From NCBI GenBank assembly GCA_022511065.1, contig JAFLSG010000002.1:1-64000 (forward strand): DNA of 64,000 nucleotides, in the 5' to 3' direction. Numbering within the stretch: the first letter of the stretch is position 1; every line of letters begins with the position of its first letter. Made by a program: the position numbers and the translations under genes. The notes beneath the pieces were generated by a model. The model did not search any database and was not told the origin of the DNA. It worked only from the letters and a program-made list of their open reading frames with translations. Below are positions 1 through 8,855 of the stretch, in pieces. The DNA is from Prevotella sp. GTDB lineage: Bacteria > Bacteroidota > Bacteroidia > Bacteroidales > Bacteroidaceae.

Positions 1-286
1 AGAGGTGTCGCCTCGACGCACCCGCACTCTCCAACGAGGCGTAGAAGATGCCCAGGCCGTCGAGCTTCACGGGCTTCGACTCGAGCGTCAGCTCACGGAT
101 GCAGGAGGTCATCTCCGTCAGCACGCCGTAGATCGTACCCACCGAGTAGGGGCAGTTGTGCTCCGACATGTGCTGCGCCAGTTCGCGGAGGCTCATCGGC
201 TTGTCATTATCTACTCGCCCGTACCACTTGCCGAATGCGGGGCTATACTGATTGTTGTTCTGCGTCAAATAAATTCGTAATGCCAT
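1..286 (-). CDS. HU-like DNA-binding protein, 3' end beyond window (partial)
   Basis: Minus strand reads MALRIYLTQNNNQYSPAFGKWYGRVDNDKPMSLRELAQHMSEHNCPYSVGTIYGVLTEMTSCIRELTLESKPVKLDGLGIFYASLESAGA..., matching the Bacteroidetes HU-like family and resembling the ORFs at 34817 and 35328. A TATCTTTG -7 box lies upstream on the minus strand. Confidence 0.8.
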   Translation of the reverse strand, partial: MALRIYLTQNNNQYSPAFGKWYGRVDNDKPMSLRELAQHMSEHNCPYSVGTIYGVLTEMTSCIRELTLESKPVKLDGLGIFYASLESAGASRRHL

Positions 287-560
287 GTTTCTTTTTCCTT
301 TCTTTGTTTTTGAGGGTTAAACTTTTTTGATTTGTTTTGTGATCACGCTGCAAAGATACAACGAAAACCGCCGCTTTGCAAATCCGACCCCTCATGCAGC
401 GTTAAAATCTGTTAAGGATGTGTAAACCCATCTGTTTCAGCCACAAACCGACACCTTCCCATCCTTACCCTCCCCACGCGCATAAAAAGGCATATTATTG
501 CAGTAAAAATACATTTTATTCTAATAACCACCCTGAAAGAGACTTATGAAAATGTCACAT

Positions 561-728
561 TGCTACATGCTACATTGCTACATTAAGGAGGTTCAGCATG
601 TCCGCATCCTATAGATTATAATAATATATTATACATAATATATTATTATAATATTATATTATTTACAATCCGAAACCAACTACTCTGCACAATGGAAGTG
701 CCTTAATGTAGCAATGTAGCATGTAGCA
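561..728. repeat. 28-bp perfect inverted repeat (561-588 / 701-728) enclosing a 17-bp AT-only palindrome (615-631 / 636-652)
   Basis: Left arm tgctacatgctacattgctacattaagg; right arm ccttaatgtagcaatgtagcatgtagca is its exact reverse complement. The inner palindrome has a taca loop. Confidence 0.9.
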
Positions 729-804
729 TTGTAGCAACGACGCCATATAATAATGTTACCTATTACCTGTGGATTTCCAGCGAACTGGCCAATAATAAGG
801 CGGT

Positions 805-1755
805 TCACACAACCTTACTTTTGGCAAAATAGCGCACCTGATTACAGGTCTTTCCGCTATACCACTCTAAATTGTTTGATATCAACAGTTCCTCTTTGGT
901 TACGAGGTGTGTAGTTTGCATCGGTATAGCCATGTATGCCAGTCCATATTCTTCAGCCCAGTCGCGTATTTCTTGCGTATCATCATATGTAAGCAGGAAC
1001 TGCCCACGCATTTTGGTGGCAAGCTCGAAAATACGCCGATGATCGACTTCAAAATGGTTATAGAGCCTTCGGCCAGCAACGGTGTATGGAGGGTCTATGA
1101 AAAAGAATGCGTTTTCATCGTCAAGACTCTGCTCCATGATGTCGAAGGCATCTCCGTGGACAAAAGATATCCTATCCGCCATTTTGTTAATCTCGCGAAT
1201 ACGCTTTACCAATGTGGCTGGATACCATCGGGAGGATAAGCCATGTCCTTTCTCTCCCGTCTTTATTGTGCCAGATCCCTTTGCCAATATTCCTCCGTGG
1301 TTTGTACGATTGCGTACAATCGTTGCAAAAGCACGTTCTTTGACACCATCTTCGGCATGGGAGATGGCATTACTTATGTCCTCTGCCGTCACATTAAACT
1401 TCGAAATCTGTTCTGCAAGCCACTGACAATTCTCGTCGAGTATGGTCTGCCATACCGCAGCCACATCATCATCCAGTTCTACCATCATGACCCTCTCGAA
1501 ATAGTGTTCAGCAGCAGCGGTCAGACTGATGATACCGCCACCCGCAAAGGGTTCTATCAAGCAGGTTCCCGCCCACGCTTTCGCAAACCACTTGCGGGCA
1601 GTAGGTACCAGCCATGTCTTTCCACCCGGATAGCGAAATGGGCTGCGCTTAGGAACAGAAGCGACATTGACGACTTGGCGCTTTGTAGCCACTGCGTTAA
1701 TTTCCTCTGGAGGGAACAGACTTAACTGCTGTTCTTGTAATCTCTGTAGTCTCAT
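805..1755 (-). CDS. D12-class N6-adenine DNA methyltransferase
   Basis: FRYPGGKTWLVP, LIEPFAGGGIISL (SAM-binding) and FFFIDPPYTVAGRRLY (DPPY catalytic motif); overlaps the adjacent NotI-like gene by 4 nt. Confidence 0.9.
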   Translation of the reverse strand: MRLQRLQEQQLSLFPPEEINAVATKRQVVNVASVPKRSPFRYPGGKTWLVPTARKWFAKAWAGTCLIEPFAGGGIISLTAAAEHYFERVMMVELDDDVAAVWQTILDENCQWLAEQISKFNVTAEDISNAISHAEDGVKERAFATIVRNRTNHGGILAKGSGTIKTGEKGHGLSSRWYPATLVKRIREINKMADRISFVHGDAFDIMEQSLDDENAFFFIDPPYTVAGRRLYNHFEVDHRRIFELATKMRGQFLLTYDDTQEIRDWAEEYGLAYMAIPMQTTHLVTKEELLISNNLEWYSGKTCNQVRYFAKSKVV

Positions 1756-2618
1756 AGCAATTCGTAAGCAGAATGAACACAGGGGTCGTTACTAATGCGT
1801 TCATCAAGTTTCCCTTGCAAAAGCGAAACAAAATCAGCAATCTGTCCCGGTTGCGTGTAAATGACCTTTTGCAATGCAGCCTGAAATTCAGTATAGATAG
1901 TATCAACCAAGACAAGATGGTTCTGCCCGTCGCGCTCATCATATTTCAAATCATAGAGGAACCATGCAATGTCTGCCTTTTCCTTGATGGTTTGCGGAAG
2001 CATGGGCAACGTATCGAAAAAGCTTTTCTGAATGACCACGCACTGCTTCTTATTCCAAGCCTTGAAGATTCCACCCTTATAGAGCATCTGGGGGATCAGC
2101 CTTTTTCTTGACGAGGACAAATAGTCAGGATGGGGAAAGTTTTTGCCATTCCAGTCAAAGTCTATAGACGGGTTCTTCATAAATTCCAGAAAAGGATTAC
2201 GAAGATTGCCGCTGATATATACGCCCTGGACTTCAATTGAAGCAAAATCAGTTATACGCCCTTCCTGGTCGTAACTGACTATTACGTAATCAACATTTCC
2301 TGCCGACTGGCCGTTTGCATCCACAAGCTTTATTTCCGGCAACGAAGTCCACTTAGTTCCTTTTGGCCATACAAAAGAGGCCGCGTTGCGCAATATCTTC
2401 CAGTCTTCACGGAAACGCGAAGGACACGTGATTACTTTGCAATCACCATGATTCACACTACACACTCCCAGCGGATCATCTGCCTTGTCTTTAGTACAGT
2501 TAGGAAATCTGTTGTGAAAAGGGCAGAGCCTGTTTTCACGGTAATATTTAGCTTTTTCCGATTCGTTTGAAACAGGAAACCCAAAAACTTCGGCAATAGG
2601 ATTATTTCTCGGCATCAT
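1752..2618 (-). CDS. NotI-family type II restriction endonuclease
   Basis: N-terminal NPIAEVFGFP...LCPFHNRFPNCTKDKADDPLGVCSVNHGDCKVITCPSRFRE (Cys-rich metal site) and GNVDYVIVSYD...ASIEVQGVYISG nuclease core typical of the NotI family; operon with a DNA methylase. Confidence 0.85.
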   Translation of the reverse strand: MMPRNNPIAEVFGFPVSNESEKAKYYRENRLCPFHNRFPNCTKDKADDPLGVCSVNHGDCKVITCPSRFREDWKILRNAASFVWPKGTKWTSLPEIKLVDANGQSAGNVDYVIVSYDQEGRITDFASIEVQGVYISGNLRNPFLEFMKNPSIDFDWNGKNFPHPDYLSSSRKRLIPQMLYKGGIFKAWNKKQCVVIQKSFFDTLPMLPQTIKEKADIAWFLYDLKYDERDGQNHLVLVDTIYTEFQAALQKVIYTQPGQIADFVSLLQGKLDERISNDPCVHSAYELL

Positions 2619-2732
2619 TGACCTTATTTATAATTAGTGGTGCAAAAATACAAAAAAAACCTCTTTTCCTACCAAAAGGAATGGGATTTTTTGTACCTTT
2701 GGACGCTGAAAATAAAAAATCCATACTAAACA

Positions 2733-3725
2733 ATGACTATATTCGCGATTTACAAGTACGTCTTCACATTAGCCGATGAGGGCGACCTCTTTGTGGAGGG
2801 AACGACGGAGAGGCTATTGGACAAGGCGCAGGAGATTTTCGACGGCATGATAACGGGCGACAAGCCCTTCCCGGTCAGCCTGCCGAAGCGGGACAACACC
2901 GCGACGAGACTCGACAACGAGGTGGTGTGCAAGCGCGGCAGGGTGAGCCTGCTGATGATATGCAACGAGAAGTCGAAGAAAATCATGGAGAAGAAGGATG
3001 AGCAGGAGATAACGTATCACCCGGGCTGCTACGTGGTCATAGACAACCGGGAGGGCGTGGCGAACGTGGCCATTGAGCGCCCGCCCGCGTTCGACGGCAA
3101 TCCTGACCGGGTGTGCCGCCTGTTGGAGAAGGCCATCAACGATAAGTTCGTCATGGAGCATATCAATCTGAAAGTGGAGCTCAGGAGCAAGGTGCGCGAG
3201 ACCACGCTCTGGCAAATGGTGGATAACCAGACGACCAACTATCGCGACAAAGTCACCAAGGTATCATTCTCGTTTCCCAACCCGAAGAAGGTGGCGGGCA
3301 TAGATGCCGACGGCAAGATGAAGGGCAAGCTGAAGGTGCTGTCGGCGATAGCCAACGCCCTGAACGCGGCGAAGGGAACATTCCATGTGGAAGCGAACAA
3401 GAACGATGCCCTGCGGTTGGAGCGCACGCAGGAGGACTTGGCACAGATGGTGCACCTCTGCTCGCGCAACGCGTATGACATTGCCGTGCATTTCAAACAC
3501 TACGGCCTCTATCGGTTTGGCGCGGACGAGAAGGCGCTGAGCCTGTTGGACGACGAGATTATCAAGGACTTCTGCAACGGTCATCTGGCGATGCTGAAAG
3601 ACGGGAGCCAAGGGTTTGGGCTGGAGGAGTGGCTCGACGAGGTAAGACACACGACGGAAAAGGACTTTAAGGATGCGACACCGGCTAAGAAGACACGAAA
3701 AAGAAGAAATAAGGAGGCGGTATAA
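2733..3725 (+). CDS. hypothetical protein (330 aa)
   Basis: Long ORF with an upstream TACCTTTG -7-like box; no family recognised by eye. Confidence 0.75.
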   Translation: MTIFAIYKYVFTLADEGDLFVEGTTERLLDKAQEIFDGMITGDKPFPVSLPKRDNTATRLDNEVVCKRGRVSLLMICNEKSKKIMEKKDEQEITYHPGCYVVIDNREGVANVAIERPPAFDGNPDRVCRLLEKAINDKFVMEHINLKVELRSKVRETTLWQMVDNQTTNYRDKVTKVSFSFPNPKKVAGIDADGKMKGKLKVLSAIANALNAAKGTFHVEANKNDALRLERTQEDLAQMVHLCSRNAYDIAVHFKHYGLYRFGADEKALSLLDDEIIKDFCNGHLAMLKDGSQGFGLEEWLDEVRHTTEKDFKDATPAKKTRKRRNKEAV

Positions 3726-4530
3726 GGACAACGCCATCTACAAGGCATTTGCCGCTCCCTGCAAGAAATACGAGGCGCAGGCAACGGGGTTCAGACTCTC
3801 GCCCGAGGAATTGTTCTGGGAGTGCATGGCGGTGCTTGATGACATCAAGGAGGCCTCGGAGGATGCCCGTTTCGCGTTGCAGGAGTTCTGGAGCGGGCGG
3901 GTGGTTGATTACGGCGAGTTGAACGGTGGCGTTGAGCGCGAGCGCATCGAAGAGGCGGCAAGCATGGTAACGCTAAGCGTCGTGTTGTGTCTTAGTACGC
4001 TTGACCTTTCGACATACAACACGCTGAGCATGGTGCTTGCCGGGCAACTGAACTGGGACTCGCCGGCGATGGTGGAAATGCGTGAGCACCTGACGTCGAA
4101 CATCTATCGCTTGGGCGAGGACGTGTTCAGTAGCGCCGTCGAGGCGTATATGGATAGCGACGAATATGTGTCGGACGACATCGAAGAATTGTTGGATGAG
4201 TTGCCCCTGACGCAGGTTGAAGTGGCTGACGATGACGAACAACCCGCGAAATCCGCCGACCAGCTGACCGTGCGCCAGTTGATTATCCTCTTTGAGCAGC
4301 TGCTCAACGTGTCGCTCGACTCCTCTTTCACCAATATATCGGCTTTGGCGACGCTCATCGAGAAGGTGTCTGGCTACAAGGCTTCCAGCATCAGGACCAC
4401 TATCAACGACCTCGCCCGGCGGGGCTACGACTCCGCCCCGGTGAGGAGCGACATCGAGCGGCTGGCAACGCTGGTGAAGAAGGTAAAACCGCAACTATCC
4501 GAACAATTAAGAAATAGCGTAAAGGAGTGA
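3673..4530 (+). CDS. hypothetical protein with RteC-like C-terminal segment
   Basis: 285-aa ORF overlapping the previous one; C-terminus LIILFEQLLNVSLDSSFTNISALATLIEKVSGYKASSIRTTINDL resembles the C-terminal domain of RteC and related Bacteroidetes proteins. The start is uncertain. Confidence 0.65.
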   Translation: MRHRLRRHEKEEIRRRYKDNAIYKAFAAPCKKYEAQATGFRLSPEELFWECMAVLDDIKEASEDARFALQEFWSGRVVDYGELNGGVERERIEEAASMVTLSVVLCLSTLDLSTYNTLSMVLAGQLNWDSPAMVEMREHLTSNIYRLGEDVFSSAVEAYMDSDEYVSDDIEELLDELPLTQVEVADDDEQPAKSADQLTVRQLIILFEQLLNVSLDSSFTNISALATLIEKVSGYKASSIRTTINDLARRGYDSAPVRSDIERLATLVKKVKPQLSEQLRNSVKE

Positions 4531-4581
4531 TTTTTTGTAGTGGGGTGTAGTCACTACACACCCCCTGCACCCCCTATACTT

Positions 4582-4618
4582 TTGCCCACGGATTCCCACG
4601 AAGGGGGTCCGTGGGCAA
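4582..4618. repeat. 11-bp perfect inverted repeat (ttgcccacgga / tccgtgggcaa)
   Basis: 4582-4592 pairs with 4608-4618 in the intergenic region between 4530 and 4667. Confidence 0.85.
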
Positions 4619-4666
4619 CTCTTGTATTACCCGCTTGGTTTCACAATTTTAAAAAAGTAAGGCAAT

Positions 4667-4984
4667 ATGGAAATTAGATTGCAACTTTCAGACAAAGTCT
4701 ATCAGCAACTGGTAGCAAGTGGCAAACGCATTCAAGGCTCGTTAGGGTTGGTCAGCCCGACGGAGGGAAACTTTAATGCACATGTGCGGCACGCCGTGCC
4801 GGATGACGACGACATGACGCACAAGATGGCGCACGGGCGCATCCGCATCTCCAACCGCCGCACGTCGGTGCGCCTGTGGTTCGACCACGAGCAGGAGCTT
4901 ATCGACGTGCCGATGGCCATCGAGCGCGAGGGACGCGAGGCGAGCGGGTTCGCCTATCAGATTGAGATGATTAACGCTATCTAA
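4667..4984 (+). CDS. hypothetical protein (105 aa)
   Basis: ORF immediately upstream of the BT4734/DUF3987 gene, with co-directional close spacing. Confidence 0.65.
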   Translation: MEIRLQLSDKVYQQLVASGKRIQGSLGLVSPTEGNFNAHVRHAVPDDDDMTHKMAHGRIRISNRRTSVRLWFDHEQELIDVPMAIEREGREASGFAYQIEMINAI

Positions 4985-4997
4985 GGAGGGGGTGACT

Positions 4998-7337
4998 ATG
5001 GCATTCGGAATAGCATTGTCAGTAAAGAGCAGGGTACGGGAGTGTACCCCTGCCCTTCTCAGCATGGCACTCGACTCGGGGCAGACGGGGCGCGTATGCG
5101 CGGAGATTGAGGACGCATTAGAGAGCGTGAGGCGGGGCGAGATGTCGCGCGAGGACTTCGAGACGTTCAAGGGTGAGCGGAAGCGTCAGTTAGCGATTCT
5201 CACGCCTCACGCCACGTTCCCGAGTGGCAGGAGGCGGAACGAGGAGGCGGTGCCGTCGGGACTGAGCATGTACGACATCGACCACATCAGCGACCCGCGC
5301 GGATATTTCGCATCGATGGTTGCCGACAGGGTGTCGGAGCTGGGCATCGTCTTCGCGCACATCACGCCGTCCACGGAGGGCTTGCGGTTAGTGTTCGTCG
5401 TGCCCGACGGTATGTCGCTCGAGGAGGCGCAACGGTGGATGAGCGGCCAGTTGGGCGATGACCACTACGACGATTGCGTGAAGGACTGGGCGCGGTGCTC
5501 GTTTGTCGTGCCGAGGGACTACGTGCTCTATCTTGACGAGGAGGAGCTGTTTGCGGAGCGGGGGATTGATGTTTCAGTAGTCAAGAAGTTAGAAGAAGAC
5601 TCTTCGGTAGCATCCTCCGCAAATGTTACCGCAGATGCCACCGACGAAAGTAATGGCTTAACTACTCCTAACTACTCTAACTCCTTAACTTCTAACGGAA
5701 AGCCCAAGGCTTTCAAAAACCTCCCCTACGCCGAAATCATCGCGGAGTATTGGCGGAGGACTGGCGGCGAGCCTACTGAGGGGGAGCGCAACAAGCGGCT
5801 ACACCAGTTGGCGGCCAACCTCCGCGCCATCTGCGACAACTCGGAGGAGTGGCTTTTGGAGGTGATGCCCAGCTACGGCCTCTCGGCGCAGGAGATGCGC
5901 TCCATCGTCCACTCCGCCTGCAAGGAGCCCACCAAGGGGTCGCGCATCATCGACCAGATAGTCAAGGCGTTGGAGCAGGGAAGGCCCTCGGACGAGATAG
6001 AAAATGATGAGGAAAGCCCGGAGGATAGCGCGGGCATGAGCATGCGTCTTGGGGCATTGCCCGTCGGATTGAGAGAGTCGTTGGCTGGTGTGCCGGCGGC
6101 GATGCGGATGCCCGTGCTTTGTGCGGTGCTCCCGATAGCGGCGGCATACGCTGACCAGGTGGAGGTGGACTATTGTGACGGCAATAGGCAACGACTGGGG
6201 CTGATGTCGATTATCCGCGGCGACCAGGCATCGGGCAAGAGTGTTTGCAAAAATGCGGTGGATGTATGGAAGCGGCAACTTGAAGAGGAGGACGCGCTTG
6301 CGCGCAAACGTGAGGAGGAATGGAAGGAGCGGAAAAAGGCGAGAAAGGCGAATGAGAAAGCACCCGACGACCCGAAGGTGCTCATCCGCATGGTGCCCGT
6401 TACGGTGAGTTGTTCCACTTTGCTGAAGCGATTCAAGAATGCCAATGGGCATACGCTCTACTCGTTTGGGGAGGAGTTAGACACGCTTCGCAAGACGAAT
6501 GGTGCGGGCTCTTGGTCGTCAAAATACGACATATACCGCCTTTCGTTTGACAACGGCGAGTGGGGGCAGGACTATAACTCTGACGCGGCGGAATCAGGCG
6601 TCGTGAAGGTGGCGTATAACTGGACGTTGCTCGGCACGAACGGCGCGCTTCGCAAGTGCTTCAAGGCAGACAACATCGAAAACGGACTATCGTCAAGAAT
6701 CCTTGTGGCGGAGATGCCTGATTCGAGTTTCGCCAAGATGCCCCGGTTCGGGCGCAGGTCGGTGAATGACGAGGCGCGCATACAGGAGGCGGTGTCGAGG
6801 CTCAGAAGTTGTAGCGGATTTGTAGATACCCCTCGGTTGCGTAAGGCCGTTGAGGAATGGGTGGAGCAGAAGCGTGTGGAGGCGGCGAAGGACATCGACC
6901 ATGTGAAGGACACGTACCGAAAACGTGCGGCGGTGATTGGATTCCGTTGTGGGGTCATCTTCCATTTACTCACGGGGAAAGAACGCGAGACGAAGCAATG
7001 CCTCGATTTTGCGCTGATGATGGCAGACTATTGTTTGGAGCAACAAATCAGCACATTTGGTGAGGCATTATTGAATCAGTATGTGGATGCGAGCAATGAA
7101 TGCCGTCGCTATGGGGCAAATCACTCGGTGTTCGACCAACTTCCACCCATATTCACGATAGGCGATTTGCGCGCTTTGAAGCACGGGTATTGTGGCGAAT
7201 CGGCTCTGCGCACAATCATTACCCGATGGCGACGCGACGGATGGATTGAAAAGACCGACGCAAGACACTGGCAGAAGAAATCAGCGGAGGAATCACCCGG
7301 AATGTCACATTGCCACAATGCTACATTGCTACATTAA
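4998..7337 (+). CDS. BT4734/BF3469-type (VirE N-terminal, primase-like) plus DUF3987 (helicase-like) protein
   Basis: N-terminal region GLSMYDIDHISDPRGYF...GIVFAHITPSTEGLRLVFVVP...DWARCSFVVPRDYVLYLDEEELF; central MSIIRGDQASGKSVC Walker A; low-complexity linker between them. The family is recognised from its recurring Bacteroidetes architecture. Confidence 0.85.
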   Translation: MAFGIALSVKSRVRECTPALLSMALDSGQTGRVCAEIEDALESVRRGEMSREDFETFKGERKRQLAILTPHATFPSGRRRNEEAVPSGLSMYDIDHISDPRGYFASMVADRVSELGIVFAHITPSTEGLRLVFVVPDGMSLEEAQRWMSGQLGDDHYDDCVKDWARCSFVVPRDYVLYLDEEELFAERGIDVSVVKKLEEDSSVASSANVTADATDESNGLTTPNYSNSLTSNGKPKAFKNLPYAEIIAEYWRRTGGEPTEGERNKRLHQLAANLRAICDNSEEWLLEVMPSYGLSAQEMRSIVHSACKEPTKGSRIIDQIVKALEQGRPSDEIENDEESPEDSAGMSMRLGALPVGLRESLAGVPAAMRMPVLCAVLPIAAAYADQVEVDYCDGNRQRLGLMSIIRGDQASGKSVCKNAVDVWKRQLEEEDALARKREEEWKERKKARKANEKAPDDPKVLIRMVPVTVSCSTLLKRFKNANGHTLYSFGEELDTLRKTNGAGSWSSKYDIYRLSFDNGEWGQDYNSDAAESGVVKVAYNWTLLGTNGALRKCFKADNIENGLSSRILVAEMPDSSFAKMPRFGRRSVNDEARIQEAVSRLRSCSGFVDTPRLRKAVEEWVEQKRVEAAKDIDHVKDTYRKRAAVIGFRCGVIFHLLTGKERETKQCLDFALMMADYCLEQQISTFGEALLNQYVDASNECRRYGANHSVFDQLPPIFTIGDLRALKHGYCGESALRTIITRWRRDGWIEKTDARHWQKKSAEESPGMSHCHNATLLH

Positions 7338-7339
7338 GG
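7301..7339 (+). repeat. Imperfect direct copy of the 551-588 motif
   Basis: aatgtcacattgccacaatgctacattgctacattaagg versus aatgtcacattgctacatgctacattgctacattaagg at 551-588; overlaps the 3' end of the DUF3987 CDS. Confidence 0.9.
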
Positions 7340-7359
7340 TCGTTTTAACATTGAAGAAT

Positions 7360-7845
7360 ATGGAATTACTTTTGAAAAGAATAGCGAAGAAAAAAGATTA
7401 CACCATCGGGCGGCTCTATAAGATAGAGCGGGTGGATGATGAGTATTTGGCGGGCACGAGCAAGGAGTATCTTTGCGACACGCTTGAGCCGCCGGTGGTG
7501 GAGATGAAGTCGAGGAGGCTGACGATGAAGAAGGTGTTGGGCAGTCATCTAAATAAGGTAAGGGCACTAAAGCCGTTTGCGATACCCGAAGGGCGGTATG
7601 CGTTGGTCATCAATAAGAGTCCGAAGTTCAAGGCGTGGCTGCCGTTGCTGCTGAACGTGCCGCTGTTTGAGGGCATCCGCATCCATGCGGGAAATACCAT
7701 GAAGGACACGGCGGGCTGCATCCTCGTGGGGCGTAACCGTGAGGTGGGTCAGGTGCTTGACTCGCGGGCGTGGACGCGGCGCATCGTCAAGATGCTGACG
7801 GAGGCGTGGGAGAAAGACCGCGCGCACTGGATCACGATTGAGTGA
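7360..7845 (+). CDS. DUF5675 family protein
   Basis: MELLLKRIAKKKDYTIGRLY...LCDTLEPP...AIPEGRYALVINKSPKFK...LPLLLNVPLFEGIRIHAGNTMKDTAGCILVGRN matches the DUF5675 pattern. The ORF-track start at 7192 is out of frame with the upstream CDS, and 7360 is the likely ATG. Confidence 0.8.
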   Translation: MELLLKRIAKKKDYTIGRLYKIERVDDEYLAGTSKEYLCDTLEPPVVEMKSRRLTMKKVLGSHLNKVRALKPFAIPEGRYALVINKSPKFKAWLPLLLNVPLFEGIRIHAGNTMKDTAGCILVGRNREVGQVLDSRAWTRRIVKMLTEAWEKDRAHWITIE

Positions 7846-7856
7846 ATAGAACGTAA

Positions 7857-7886
7857 TAAGCGCAACCCCGAACGGGATTGCGCTTA
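7857..7886. terminator. Probable bidirectional terminator hairpin
   Basis: taagcgcaa ccccgaacggga ttgcgctta stem between convergent DUF5675 and tRNA-Arg. Confidence 0.55.
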
Positions 7887-7902
7887 CTTCCATAATTTGT
7901 TG

Positions 7903-7976
7903 TGATCCGGTTGGGATTCGAACCCAAGACCTACTGCTTAGAAGGCAGTTGCTCTATCCAGCTGAGCTACCAGACC
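7903..7976 (-). tRNA. tRNA-Arg (anticodon TCT)
   Basis: Minus strand GGTCTGGTAGCTCAGCTGGATAGAGCAACTGCCTTCTAAGCAGTAGGTCTTGGGTTCGAATCCCAACCGGATCA folds as a cloverleaf; anticodon loop CTTCTAA; CCA not encoded. Confidence 0.95.
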
Positions 7977-8021
7977 CCAATCGGCTGCAAAGGTAAGCAT
8001 TATTTTAGACACAACCAAATT

Positions 8022-8855
8022 TCAGACTTGAAATCTGATGTAACTTCGGTCATCGAAGGAGTTGTAGCCTTTCAGAAATGCCTTTGTTGCCTTGAATTCC
8101 CCGATATTCAGCGGATCATTACGGCGCTGTTCCTCCAAACGGGCCTCGCTCTCTGCAAGTGTCGGTTCAAGGAAGGGGTAGCCGTCGGTGGCAAATACGA
8201 TTTCCCAAGGTTGGAAGTCGAGGGCATAGACAGGGACATACTGCTCGGGAATGCGGAAGCCGTCGATGACGGAATAGAACACATTCTGGTCTTCCATATA
8301 CTTGAGGAGTGGGGGAATGACCACCGCACGGGCGGGGTCGCTCTCCAGTTGCTGTTCTTCGGTAATACCTTCTGCAAGCAGTTCGCGGACGCGGGCGGCA
8401 CGAAGCTCGGCGAGCTGCTGCTCGTGAGGCTTCGGATTTTCATAGAACTTACCATTCACGAGGCATTGACAGTCGCCAATCATCCATATCTCACGCTGCA
8501 CCCGACTATAGATAATCGCAGAAGCGGTCAGCCGCTCCTCTGGGTGTTCCTTTAGTCGCTGAATCCTGCTCTGCGGGGTAAGGGAGGGAAAGATGGGCCA
8601 CTGATAGTGCCGATGGATATAGGCGGTGATGCCCTTGCAGAAGTCATGGCAGCTGGTCGTGGCGGGCATCTGACGGATATAGCGGCTGATGAGCTGCATG
8701 GCATAGTGCCCGTTGCTCTGCCAAGGGCAGTGGCGACGGTTGGTCTTGGAGGTGCTGCCGTCAATGACGGCGATGAAATTATTTGTTACGACGATTCCGT
8801 CCTCGCTTTTCTTTGCGGGATTCTTGGGGACGATGGCTTGTTCGATGATTTTCAT
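8022..8855 (-). CDS. PP2C-like phosphatase-domain hypothetical protein
   Basis: MKIIEQAIVPKNPAKKSEDGIVVTNNFIAVIDGSTSK...IWMIGDCQCL...IVFATDGYPFLEP resembles a PP2C-like motif order. The internal Met is the likely start. Confidence 0.6.
   Translation of the reverse strand: MKIIEQAIVPKNPAKKSEDGIVVTNNFIAVIDGSTSKTNRRHCPWQSNGHYAMQLISRYIRQMPATTSCHDFCKGITAYIHRHYQWPIFPSLTPQSRIQRLKEHPEERLTASAIIYSRVQREIWMIGDCQCLVNGKFYENPKPHEQQLAELRAARVRELLAEGITEEQQLESDPARAVVIPPLLKYMEDQNVFYSVIDGFRIPEQYVPVYALDFQPWEIVFATDGYPFLEPTLAESEARLEEQRRNDPLNIGEFKATKAFLKGYNSFDDRSYIRFQV

Noticed and set aside
5-280. Plus-strand 91-aa ORF
   Set aside because: Antisense to a clear HU-like coding frame on the minus strand.
551-740. Gctacatt tandem units as a CRISPR array
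   Set aside because: Units are ~8 bp without unique spacers and no cas genes are present; no CRISPR array was seen anywhere in the window.
551-7976. Complete integrative element or prophage at tRNA-Arg
   Set aside because: No integrase, relaxase, transposase or phage structural genes are visible in the window, so only a repeat-bounded accessory segment is claimed.
8779-8855. 77-bp gene overlap as a regulatory feature
   Set aside because: Start-codon choice of the PP2C-like ORF is uncertain; a later start would remove the overlap.
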